This document shows, one piece after another, positions 20,590-30,260 of a stretch of 31,953 nucleotides of DNA (positions are counted from its first letter, which is position 1; every line of letters starts with the position of its first letter). Where the stretch lies: positions 55,729 to 87,681 of the forward strand of contig KN834846.1 of assembly GCA_000827265.1 (NCBI GenBank). The letters run 5' to 3'. The translations under genes were made by a program, and so were the position numbers. Below the pieces are notes generated by a model. It was not told the DNA's origin and made no database searches. It saw nothing but the letters and a program-made list of their open reading frames with translations. This DNA is from Collybiopsis luxurians FD-317 M1. Lineage: Eukaryota; Basidiomycota; Agaricomycetes; Agaricales; Omphalotaceae.

Positions 20590-20830
20590 TGACTGCTATT
20601 CGGTTCTTAAGAAACTGGTAGTTCACAATGAATGAGCAGTTCACAATCACAAAGAATTTGGTAATTTATATCAATTGGTGGTGTACAATCACAAAGGATT
20701 TGGTAGTTTACAATTAATCGGTGGTTCACAATCAAAAAGGATTTGGCAGTGTACAAATGATTGGTGGTTCACAACCACAAAGGATTTGGTAGTTGACAAT
20801 AAATTGGTGGTTCACAACAAATTGGAGACT
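20590..20830. repeat. Tandem array of about five 45-50 bp units (GGTGGTTCACAATCACAAAGGATTTGGTAGTT)
   Basis: The unit GGTGGTTCACAATCA.AAAGGATTTGGTAGTTTACAAT.AAT repeats about five times with small changes. It combines TTCACAAT with the TTTGGT word found in the arrays at 7890-8235 and 11170-11690 and in the element ends. It lies upstream of the gene that starts at 20383. Confidence 0.75.
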
Positions 20831-21158
20831 CGCGATTCATTAACTGCCGAATAGAAGGGATCTGTGATCATAATTTGATAGTTTATTACCAATTTTTAAT
20901 TGCTGTATGAAATACTTATATTCAGTGGATCACAATAGACTGATAATTAACAATGCACTGATTATGTTGAGATAAGGTTGTGACCGTTTACAGAAATCGA
21001 AATTAAGTGCCTACCTGAAGACAGCTGCTCAACCTTTTTGGGTGCAGTCTCAAACCCCAGTCCAAGCTCATGGCAGTCAGAAAGTAATACTGTTTCTGAT
21101 TTTATTGGCAAGATTTCCAAGACCATACAAGCACTGAGAGCTATCTAGTGTTCTGTAA
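20831..21158 (-). other. Spacer with a possible extra exon
   Basis: On the minus strand 21139-21010 reads IALSACMVLEILPIK and then LSDCHELGLGFETAPKKVEQ after an ACTAG acceptor-like site. It looks protein-coding and may be a 3' exon of the gene at 21159-21955 or a separate small gene, but I found no in-frame donor that joins it. The rest shows nothing. Confidence 0.35.
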
Positions 21159-21955
21159 TTACAACCTTGCTCCTCGGCCAAGAGCCTTGAAGTGAGAGTA
21201 AATCTGCTGGAAAAAGAGAGCATGAGTGAAAGTGGGCTGAGCGGAATGAAAATAATTTACAGGGATTATACATTTTTTTGCACTCTTGAGTGCATGCGCC
21301 TGGTCATAACGAGAACCCTCACATCTAGGAACATGGCTAGGAAACTCTTTGAGGAATTCCCCAGCTACATGCTCCAAAAGTGCCATCTTTGCGGCTGAAT
21401 TTCCTTGAACATCCAAGTAGAGTGGATACTGGTGCCGAAGCCAAAGCTTCTCCACACTGTCCAGTCCACTACCGTCAAATGTAGGGCGGGGTGGAGTAAT
21501 CTGGAAGAGAAATTTTCAGTTTCTTCTTAGGACCATTCTAGTGATACACACTGTAGAAGCATCATGACTTGGCTGTAGATATATGGGTGTTGGTCGAGGG
21601 CGAGGGCAAGGATGGACCAATTCCTCCATCGGAAGCTGGAGGATCAGTTAATCAGTCAGCTTCTTCAGAGTACTCAACAGAAACTGACCTTGGCTCCAAG
21701 ACGGTCAGTATGTGGTGCAGGAATTTCTTGAGTAGAATCTTTGACTAGCTCATCATTGGGAGATGATATGTTTTGTGGAGCCTGAGGCAGGGAGATTTTT
21801 TGTGGGGATGGCATCTACATATTTTGTATAAGCAAGGGCATGGTACGCGCTAGATCAAGGACTATATGCACCTTGTGGCTCTTCCTTTGGTTTTGAAAAG
21901 GTGGTCCAGCGGTGTTTTTGTGAGGGGAAGACTTTGGAGTTTTGATTTTAGGCAT
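21159..21955 (-). CDS. Hypothetical protein (MPKIKTPKSS...), multi-exon
   Basis: Exons 21955-21872, 21814-21689, 21635-21552 and 21500 onward, plus a last short exon reading IYSHFKALGRGARL with TAA at 21159. The N-terminus is Lys/Pro/Ser-rich and likely disordered (MPKIKTPKSSPHKNTAGPP). The conserved-looking part is FDGSGLDSVEKLWLRHQYPL, followed by AKMALLEHVAGEFLKEFP and RYDQAHALKSAKK. Phase-0 introns make the first three junctions clean; the final donor is uncertain. No known domain. It is the last gene before the right end of the element. Confidence 0.55.
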
Positions 21956-22019
21956 GTCAGCTTGATGAGAGGGGAAAGGCAAGGTTTGGCATTTGCACAG
22001 GCGATTTCCGTTTTTAAAG

Positions 22020-22307
22020 CATCTGTGTGACAAGTGTGTTATTATGTGACTCGAGTGACATGAGTCGCATAGTTGTACCTGGATTAAAAAGGCCGGATTT
22101 GCTCCTGGTGCTGCTCCATCAATATTTTTGTATTCGGCAGTCTCATATGAGCCTATCCTCTGCTCAAATACGTGTATTCATTTATTGCAGAAGCTATGTA
22201 TTGCCAACCTGAGCTCCGATGGCGCCCAACCAACCATTAATGCCGAGTGTAAGCGAATACATGTTCGGCCCGTGGTATCGACAAAATTTGCATAATTTAC
22301 ACTAGGG
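22020..22307. other. Non-coding stretch near the right end
   Basis: No coding frame or repeat I can support between the last element gene and the CpG-rich tandem repeat. Confidence 0.25.
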
Positions 22308-22520
22308 CTGCCGGCATGCGTGTACCCGTATACGGCTTGACACAATAACGGTAACTGCGACCCAATTCCTGCCGTAGGGCTCACGTATAGCAGCCGTATA
22401 GATACGAGGACTGCCGGCATGCGTGTACCCGTATACGGCTTGACACAAAAGCGGCAACTGCGGCCCGTACTGGCCCAATTCCTGCCGTAAGGCTCACGTA
22501 TAGCAGCCGTATAGATACGG
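22308..22520. repeat. Two tandem CpG-rich copies of about 100 bp (CTGCCGGCATGCGTGTACCCGTATACGG...)
   Basis: Copy 1 (22308-22406) and copy 2 (22411-22519) share CTGCCGGCATGCGTGTACCC, GTATACGGCTTGACACAA, AATTCCTGCCGTA and GGCTCACGTATAGCAGCCG. Copy 2 has about 10 extra bases (GGCCCGTACT-like) before CCCAATT. Short palindromes such as CCGTATACGG lie within. Unlike the rest of the element, this block is full of intact CpG. Confidence 0.85.
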
Positions 22521-22820
22521 CCGTAAAAAAATGATCCCCGGCGCGTGTGCTCCCAGTAGCCATGCATATCTGGCCTGAAGCCTTGTGTCAATCAGGGATC
22601 ATCAGTTTCTGATGATATCGGGCAGTGATGAAGATCGCTCTTGATCCAAGATCTACCCTGTCGATTCAACGTATCCATATGGAACCCAAGGCGGGCAGAG
22701 GACAAAGAGGGAAGGGCGCTGGGACGTCCTTATTTGGTTGGAAAGGACGTTGTGAACTACTTACCAATCGACCTTGTGTTTTCTTCATCAAACGCAATGG
22801 ATGACGTGCACTGTGTTTAA

Positions 22821-22884
22821 CTGGTGTTACCAAAGGATTGTGGACAAAGGATTGTATGATAGCACCGGTCAGGTTGTGTACAAT
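22821..22884 (-). repeat. Right terminal inverted repeat of the putative element
   Basis: Read on the minus strand from 22884: ATTGTACACAACC, then GGTGCTAT, then CCTTTGGTAACACC. It is the inverted partner of 1035-1095. The host kinase exon reads cleanly up to CGATAGAT at the boundary and then runs into this repeat. Confidence 0.5.
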
Positions 22885-24212
22885 ATCTATCGCAGGGGCT
22901 CCTTTCGCGAGCTTGTTGTAAAACACCTTGAACTTCGGAAACCCTGTTCGTAAACGGTTCAGTAAGCGTTTTGAGAGCAAGATGCAGTAACTTACTGATT
23001 CACTTGTAACGTTGCAATTATAAATGTCAGATCCCTGAGAGAAGGTGTAAACTGAAGGCTCTTTTCAAAAACAGAATGCAAAAGTTCTGTTCTGTCACTG
23101 TCGAGAACAGGTTCCAAATACAGCATAGATTCTTTCGCAAGTTCAAGAAGGGTATTCGAGCATTTAAAATTGTGTATTTGCGATTCAGTATAGGGTTCTT
23201 CCCCGTTTAATTCGTGCAGCTGGCTGTACGGATTTCTGCCGTCCAGAAACGTCCTCCAGACCAATAGGCCCAGTGCATACACATCAGTAAGCTTCAGATT
23301 CGCTTCAGTCATGACCGGAGTTCCGTCAATCTCAGGGGCAGACCACAGCTTGGCAGGTGCAGGCAGCGAGGCTGAGCGGCCATCTGTCCCCAGGCCCATG
23401 ACAGACCCGCCAAAGTCGGAAATTCTTGCAACGTATTTGACCGGAGCTTCGGAAATGGGATTAGGATAAATGAGAATCTTTTCGTGCTTGAGGTCGCCAT
23501 GAATGACACCGCAGGCGTGTAATATGGATATTCCCTTTGCGACGTCCCAGCATAGTTTCTTTTTTACTTCAAAAGAGAGACTTTCTGAGTTCCTTTGTAA
23601 GTCCGCCAACGTGCCAAGCTCGGAGAGTTCAAATACCAAAGCTGGAAAGCTGGACCGCATTTCCTCCACCGCTCCCCAGCTGAGGCCCAAAAGCCGGACG
23701 ATGTTCGGGTGAAATCGAATAGGTTCGTGCAATAGAACCCGTATCTCGGATATCAGCTGTTTCCAGCTGTTCGCCGTACGACTAGGATCCGTCTGTTGCA
23801 CAGAGTACTTGACTGCGACAGCCTTTTTCCATCGACTGCTAGTATTTCCAGGAATGTCACTCCTATCACTTTTCCACTCTACCTTATCCACTCAAAACGA
23901 GCCGCCAGAACCAAGAGGCTGATGGTGAGTGAAGGACACATGGGGATCCAGGAACAGTGGTCCGCCATCGTGCAAGGATTGCTCAAGGCCTGTAACGAGT
24001 GTGACCAATGTAGCGAGTTGACCCGAAAAGTGAGTTGCAGATTCACTACTCGATTCGGCGCCAATTGAGAGAGCTTGGAGGAGCGAGGACATTGCGTCGG
24101 AAATGTTATCATCTTGGACTTCACTGGATGTGGTGAAGGAGGTTGATAGCCAATCGCTTGAAGTTGAAGATGACATGGCGAAATGGCGGGCAGGGTTTAA
24201 TAAGGTCATCAT
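22885..24212 (-). pseudogene. Protein-kinase half of an interrupted kinase/Sel1/ankyrin gene; TGA in the Gly-rich loop
   Basis: Exon 1 starts at 24212 or 24176 (MSSSTSSDWLST) and runs to 22996. Intron GTAAGT...CGAACAG; exon 2 begins at 22943, reads VSEVQGVLQQARERSPCDR and stops being host-like at 22884. The N-terminal 95 residues are Ser-rich. The kinase domain shows the Gly loop LGSGGSF, the VAVKYS lysine, HPNIVRLLGLSWG, HGDLKHEKILIY, SDFGGSV, APEIDG and VYALGLLVWRTFLDGRNPY. TGA at 23894-23892 falls inside the Gly loop, in frame on both sides. The invariant Asn of the HGDLKxxN catalytic loop is Lys here. The protein is truncated by the element; its likely continuation is at 791-1. Confidence 0.75.
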
Positions 24213-24418
24213 AAAGCTTCATCTTATAAAGCATGGTGGAAAAACTCCGACAGACGAGTTGCTGTCAAATGAGCAATGTACATAATTATGGAAAGCCGGA
24301 AGGGCCTGCTGTCAAACAAATGATTTTCATCATTTCGCGCAATACATATTCGGTGATTGATCTAAATACAGTAAGGGGACCTCAGACACTATAACTATAT
24401 TATGCAATCAATTGATTA
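24213..24418. other. Spacer between kinase gene and integrase relic
   Basis: AT-rich. Probably the promoter side of the kinase gene; no defined site seen. Confidence 0.25.
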
Positions 24419-25790
24419 TTACATGTCCTCTACATCACTTTCGAGGTGCTCTTCATCTGACGAAAACTGAGCTACGGCATCTGCCAGGTCAGTGTCTTCA
24501 ATTTCTGGGCCAAGGCCTCCGCGCACCCCCCCCATATACCCACTTTCCTCGTCATAGTGCAAAGGATTAAGATCCTCAATTTCTACTCCTACTGTGGTAT
24601 TGAGTGCATTCCTCACCTCTTCTACAAACTCCTCTCTGTCATTGTGATAGCTGTGTAAGTCCAAAGTGTCCGTAAGTGGTGCATTACTTTGAAACTTTCT
24701 CAGAAGACCTCTATAAACATTCCAGACATTATCATGGGTTATCTCAGGACATCCGAGCTGATTGTAGTATTGACTGATCCAGTGATTGAATGCAGGAGGA
24801 ACTAGCTAAAACACTGGATGATCCGGAGGTGCATAGAGCTGCTCAGCTATCTGGATATAATCTGCATCCAGATCTATCAAAACCTTTTGAGTTCATAAAT
24901 TAGATTCAGTACGACACTTTCTCAAAATGCATAAATCAGACATTTACCTTGAAATTCATCACATTATAGTTTTCTGGATGTTCATCAATATCATCAGGAG
25001 GCCCGTGAGGAAGGACCTTGTGTTTTTGGGCCCACTTTTTGGTAGTATTAATGAGGTCAACATAAGCATCCAGCTCAGCCTGGAACCAAGGGATAAAATC
25101 CATTTGAATACATTACTATAAACTATCATTAGTATGAGGAAGATGAGTAGGAGCACAAGCTTACTATTCCAGTGCATTATCAGGACTGTAATTCACATGA
25201 GGATTAGCAAGGATATTTTCCAAACCTGGTGTAAAGTTCCATCTTAGATTGGACCAGAGAATTTCCGGAGGCAAATTGTTTTTTTCTTTCATATAACGAT
25301 GTTGCAGAGTGCCTTCCAGTGCTGGGTCAGCTGACTACCTCAGGAATGAGTGACCTTTTGCCAGACAAAAATTTTCAGGACCAGGGTCACTCTGTGTCAC
25401 GAGAGGAATATCTGTGCATAGGAAAGTGAGTTTTGGACAAAGTCAAGTTCAAGATCTTTAGTTTACTTACAGCCATCTTTTCTAATACAGTCCAGGTAGT
25501 AGCGAAAGATAAGAGGTGGATTGGAGTTAGTATGCCAGACATGTAGCCATATGATTTTGCCAGTAAAAGGGTCAACTCCTGCTTAATGGAATTAAGTAAT
25601 CTTTAAGTAAAAGTTGATATATTTCACCTGTATGGAGAGCCAGGCCATATATCTTGAGTTTGTCATGTTGGTCAACACACCAAACATCATTGACTCCTGC
25701 AGCCCAGAAGCGACGCCGCTTGAGACGTCTCCGAGCCCATTGCCGGACAAGATCAGGCTCATATTGATGCATATAGTCAATTATAGCTCA
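24419..25790 (-). pseudogene. Degenerate DQHDK-type integrase/transposase, 5'-truncated
   Basis: The minus-strand exons follow a family common in mushroom genomes: RRRLKRRRFWAAGVNDVWCV then DQHDK; DPFTGKIIWLHVWHTNSNP; IPLVTQSDPGPENF; TLQHRYMKEKNN; FTPGLENIL; FIPWFQAELDAYV; VLPHGPPDDIDEHPENY; and the tail NPLHYDEESGYMGG ending TAG-free at 24419. The catalytic acids (D of DQHDK, D of SDPG) are visible. Damage: TAG at 25337-25335 (FLR, stop, SADP), TAG at 24808-24806 (PVF, stop, LVPP), a one-base loss near 25100 between FKW and FIPWF, and no credible start upstream of 25790. The introns are normal GT-AG. Dead copy of a mobile or domesticated integrase. Confidence 0.8.
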
Positions 25791-25951
25791 TCTAAAAATA
25801 TTCAATTAAGATGTCTGAATTGCAAGAATAAGTCAATTTAATAAGAGAGGGTATCAATTGGTGAGTCGCAATCTGTTATTTCCAGCTCTTCTACCACTGA
25901 GCTTACCTCTCAACTTCCATCTACATATACTCTCTGGAAACATCATCAGAC

Positions 25952-28611
25952 ATGAGCATCATTGCACCTTTTACCTCAGATCATACTGCCTCCCAGGACT
26001 TCTAATGTGAGCGCAACAGGTGTAGAAAGCTTGTGCAAGCAGGAGAGCCTAGGGCATGGGTCAAGGGAGTGGATGGGCAAAAGTGGAAAAAATGTTGTCA
26101 GGATTGTGGGATCTACTATCAGCAAAAGCAAAACAGTGAAAGTATTAATAACCAATGTGAGGATTAATAGTGACTTTCTCAAGTGGCTTTGGATTGAATA
26201 TGATTTTTTAGTTGGTCAAAGTCAGCAAATGCCCCCTCCAAGCTCATATTTTCAAGGGTATACTCAAAGAATGGGACCTGATCCAGGAAGAATAGCCCAA
26301 AGTGTTAATGCTGCTCAGCGCCCTAGTATGCTATTTTCTATCTAATGATAACTTTCTTACCCTCATTCAAATAGATGCACCTCGGAATGCAACAAGGGCT
26401 ACACCTCTGCCAGTAGAGCTTCAAAGTATTTCTTCATCAAGGACAGTTCCTCTTTTATTTTACTGAGTTTTGTTTAGGTCCATATGTTAACCATCCACAC
26501 AATTGCTCAACTGCACAGGTTTCCTCTCAGTCATTTGTTCACGGAATGGCTTCTCATCCTAGAGCTACTGGATATACTTCTGCGCACAGTCAACATCAAG
26601 TGCAAACTGAGCTGTGGCGTTCCCGTGTATATGCTCCTAGTGGAGAGATAGTCAGTGTTAATATCACTGTTGGCTACCTTCTGGTTGGTAAAGCAAAAGA
26701 TGTGCAATTGCCTGTAAGTTTGTTAATCAAAGTCAGACATTCACCTCACTAGTCATATTTCAGGGAATTCAAGACTCAATTTGTGATCTTGACTCTCATT
26801 CAACAGTTCCAGAAATCGGTCAGCAAGTCATCACTGTTATCCAGCCCAAACTTTGGAACTTTACAAAGGGCACATCATTTGCTTTCAATGTCCACAACTT
26901 GAACATGCAAGATATGTCTGGTCATCTGAATGTTGACTTGGATGGAATAACAATAGATCAAGGTTCCCCATATTTTCGCCCATTGTGTATGAAGATCAAT
27001 GGCAAGACTGGCCAATACCGGTTTGTCAAACCTCAAACACCATTCAAAATTCATCTCGTCATCTCCTCAGAGGACTGGGAGCAGTGGGAGCAGGCATTGG
27101 ATGAGGCAGAAGCTGAAAAGGTCCAGGTTTATCTCACTATATTGTATTGAGCTCTAACAGTCTGATAGCTTCAGAATCCTGCATCTGAGGCTACACATAG
27201 TCGCAACACAGTCCCTCCTCCAAGCCCAACTCCATCTTTGCAGCACTTAATGGATACATCAAGGCATTCAGAGCTGTCATTGGAAGGATCTTCTGGCCAA
27301 AATTCTGGATCTGGAAAACGCAGAAGAAGTGTAAGCTTCTTAGTCTCCCATTCCAAATAGAATTGAGTTTAATCATTCAAATTTTTCAGGATTCATCGGC
27401 CATTTCTCACATGCCACCTCAGTCCAAAAAGGCAGCTATCCTATGGAGGTCCCCTTCTCAAGATCAAGTAATTGGAGTCTTTGCCTACGGCGGAAAGCCA
27501 GCTTCCAGTAAATCTGATTCAGCAGCATCCGTGATGATGCATGGCTTTCTCGCTATCATACCGAATGAATCTTTTATTGATATTCTCGGCAAAAAGTGCA
27601 GCAACCGCTTTCAGTTTCATGTGAACAAGCTGGAAAAGCCTGTTACCATCTCTTCTGATTTGACTTATGAAGCAGAAGTTGGAAGTGGAGGCTTCAAGAC
27701 CTGTCACCCGGCCAGCCTACACTCTGCTGAGAACTGATTTTTTAGTAGCACTAGTGGTCTTGTATTGAAAGAGCTATATTATAAGAAAGGAAATGGGTAA
27801 GCCTCTTTCTCTATTTAAATCTTGGGCACTGATGAAGTTAAATGTCCCAACAGACGGGCTAGATTTTCAGGCAACCTAGAGTTCAGTTTGATTCTGACTG
27901 AAGCCAATCTGCACTACTATGCTAGGGCTTTGATGAATTTTGTATACTCTTATATTGATTTTAAACTGGAAACAGAAGGTCAGTCTCTTTGAACATTGAG
28001 GTCTGGTTTTGATTCCTTAATGCTACTGGCTTTTTTTTAGGACAGCCTCAATTTGACATTCCAAAACTTCAATTTGTTGAAGCTGGAGTTTTTGTGGTTA
28101 TGCCAACTGAGCTAAAGCACAAGAAGTTCGAAGCTGCAGGTCCCAGTCGTAGCTTCCTTCTAGAGGAGCGAATCACTTTGCAAGATGGTGAACAGTTCAA
28201 GAAGTATATTCACAACAGTAGTCCGCTTCTCAACTTATTGGAGGAAGAGTCCGAGTATCACATTTGCCTTTTCCTATGTGCATGTCAACACTTCCAATAT
28301 ATCAAGACTCACCATATGGCATATGTCTCTGACTTTCAAGGTTATGGAGGATTACTGACTGATGTACAAATTATGACTTCCCCGTAAGAGACTTCTATAA
28401 TGAATTTCATTTTCTGTCTGCAAAAAATCTGACTTTCTAACACTGGCAGGGAGTTACTGCAGATCATCGATGGATCTGAAAGTGACCCAGGCCTTCAACT
28501 CCAAAGGAGAGATTGTTTGGACATGGAAATATCAATGAATATTTTAATAAGTTCCCATTCGAGCACCAGTGCAATGATTTCTGTTTATGGCTGGGTTTGG
28601 AACATTTTTAA
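25952..28611 (+). pseudogene. Alpha-kinase (atypical Ser/Thr kinase) with N-terminal zinc-binding segment; one TGA and one TAA in frame
   Basis: About ten exons on the plus strand. The N-terminus has CERNRCRKLVQAG and KCCQDCGIYY, a likely zinc ribbon, then a Gln/Pro-rich linker, a long middle domain, and the alpha-kinase domain: the Gly loop EVGSGGFKTCH, LTEANLHYYARALMNFVYSY, RSFLLEERI, YIHN, and YVSDFQGYGGLLTDVQIMT with the catalytic Asp. The zinc module FGHGNINEYFNKFP-EHQCNDFC leads to TAA at 28611. The last intron is about 100 nt (GTAAGAG...GACCCAG). In-frame stops are TAA at 26003-26005, just before the zinc segment, and TGA at 27735-27737 after HSAEN, between two well-conserved parts. 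All kinase motifs survive. Alpha-kinases are greatly expanded in Agaricomycetes. Family call secure; activity doubtful unless the stops are assembly or splice artefacts. Confidence 0.85.
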
Positions 28612-29680
28612 TTGTATGAAAAGTGGCAGTAGTTGTACAGTTTCAGAAACTTTTACTTTATCTGTACAGACGAAATACTATTTATCCCTCTTCAAGCCTT
28701 TGGTCAATTCTTAAATCAAGGGCTATATTAAATCAAACAAAAAAACGGCTTGAATATCATTAAGCGCTAATTAAGTAATAATACTAGCGCGCTAAGGGGT
28801 GACAATGGTCCTGTAACGTTGCCATCAACGGATCTGTCAAACACGAGCAGGCCCTTCCGGCTTTCCATACATAATGACCCGGCATGGACGTATCAATCCC
28901 ATCAAGTCAAACCAAAAGAAGAAAGCTGAGTAATTAATCAAATTCGGCAAACATCTTCCTCGGAGACGCGAAGAAAGAGAAAGGGTTATTGCTAGAAGAG
29001 ACTCGGAATACTACCTACATAGCAATCCAAGTGAGTTTACAAAAAAATGTATAGTGGGTCCTTGCGTATCCCTCGAGCCAATCGAGTCAGTTTGACGATG
29101 GAAATCCACACTCGGAAGTGTAACATACCACAGCTTCTTTGCTAGCACCCTTCATAGCACAAAAGACGCCTTCTCCATCATAGTAGTCTATTATCTACTG
29201 CATTTTCGCCCACTCGTACTCTATCGTTGCGAGGATCCGTCTCCGCGAGACCGGCTACACGTGTTCCTTGTTGGATAATGTAAGTGCTATGCTATGTAGA
29301 TAGTTAATCTGTAATGTAGACATACTGTATAATTACGACCACAGTTCATGTAACGCATAACGCTACCCCGTGAACTAGGCCATTTTCAAATTCGTAATGC
29401 GTAACAGGTACAGCTGAACTATTGATTTGTGTAACACAGCGCGGCAACGTGGCCAGCATCACTCCCTCTAAGACGCACCACTTCTACTTCGAAATTGGCA
29501 GTTCACTGGCTACACAATTATGATGAGTATCACTAGAGTATCCTTGTATGATAACATAGATTGCCCCATTGCAGTGCAGCATGAACTGAACTAAAGGTAC
29601 CGTAATGCGTAACTGAACTTCGTGAACTATAATTCTTTAAGTTCACGGCGTAACACGTAACACCCCACGAGCTTAGGGTC
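28612..29680. other. Non-coding region with repeated GTAATGCGTAAC / GTGAACT words
   Basis: No gene seen. CGTAATGCGTAAC occurs at 29393-29405 and 29601-29613, and forms of GTTCACG/CGTGAAC occur at 29342, 29369, 29620 and 29641 in both orientations. This hints at a small degenerate inverted-repeat element, but no clean ends are visible. Confidence 0.35.
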
Positions 29681-30260
29681 TTAATTATAAAGCAGACTAA
29701 TAGTACTCATCTCAGTTGTATAGGAAGACAACTGAGGTGACCGAATATGTATCTCGAATATAAATAGGGTCCATGTAGTCTTCCCTAAGCAGACTACCGA
29801 TATGAACTGACGATCCTGACGGATGTGTTCATATGGAGTCTGCTGGGACCCAGAAGCAAAATCCTTGCCACAAATTTCCAGCCAGGTACGTGTCGAGTCG
29901 GTGAGATCATCGCATAAGAGGGTGTACAAGGTTCCTATGGACGCAACGAGGGTGGAGTGGTTGGGCAGCACGCCTTTGAGGGAGGGAACCATTTGAGCCG
30001 AAGGTGCAGATTTGAATATTAGACTTGTTCCCCAGCGCACACAATTTGTCTACCAAAAGCACTTGAATACCCTGTCAAATATCCCAATGGAGAAAAGAAA
30101 AGGCTAGACGCTCACTTGTAATCCGGCTATTCGAAATATTCTGCAACATTTACCCCGCAACATACTTCGTCACCTCGTTCTCCTCATCGAGTATATGAAC
30201 GTATTTCTCAACCCCAACGCATTTCTCATTCTGTGAGTCTTGCTCGCATTCACACCGTGT
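29681..30260 (-). pseudogene. Degenerate coding fragment, unknown family
   Basis: On the minus strand, pieces look coding: CEQDSQNEKC and EKYVHILDEENEVTKYVAG (around 30230-30150), a donor-like DYK/GTGAG near 30120, and, after a TTTGACAG acceptor, GIQVLLVDKLCALGNKSNIQ. An alternative frame from 30040 reads LPNHSTLVASIGTLYTLLCD and ICGKDFASGSQQTPYEH down to TAA at 29681. The two frames compete and a stop (VAG, TAA) separates the pieces, so this is probably a decayed gene. No family recognised. Confidence 0.35.

Larger units (their letters stand above)
1035..22884. mobile_element. Putative giant KDZ-superfamily element, about 21.85 kb, carrying a TET/JBP gene
   Basis: The ends share an inverted repeat of about 62 bp. 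The left end begins ATTGTGCACAATC and the right end, read on the minus strand, begins ATTGTACACAACC. Both continue with GGTGCTA and both reach TTTGGTAAC about 60 bp inside. The interval holds a KDZ transposase, a TET/JBP-type dioxygenase and at least eleven other genes, mostly on the minus strand. It interrupts a kinase/Sel1/ankyrin gene whose two parts lie directly outside. KDZ elements linked to TET/JBP genes are known in basidiomycetes. I could not find a target-site duplication: the flanks are CCACTGTG on the left and ATCTATCG on the right. The exact ends, and whether this is one element or nested ones, are therefore inference. Confidence 0.5.

Noticed and set aside
22178..22591. 137-residue minus-strand frame over the CpG-rich repeat
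   Set aside because: It is generated by the tandem repeat and has no protein-like features.
1020..22900. Target-site duplication at the element ends
   Set aside because: I compared the bases directly outside 1035 and 22884 and found no shared word of useful length.
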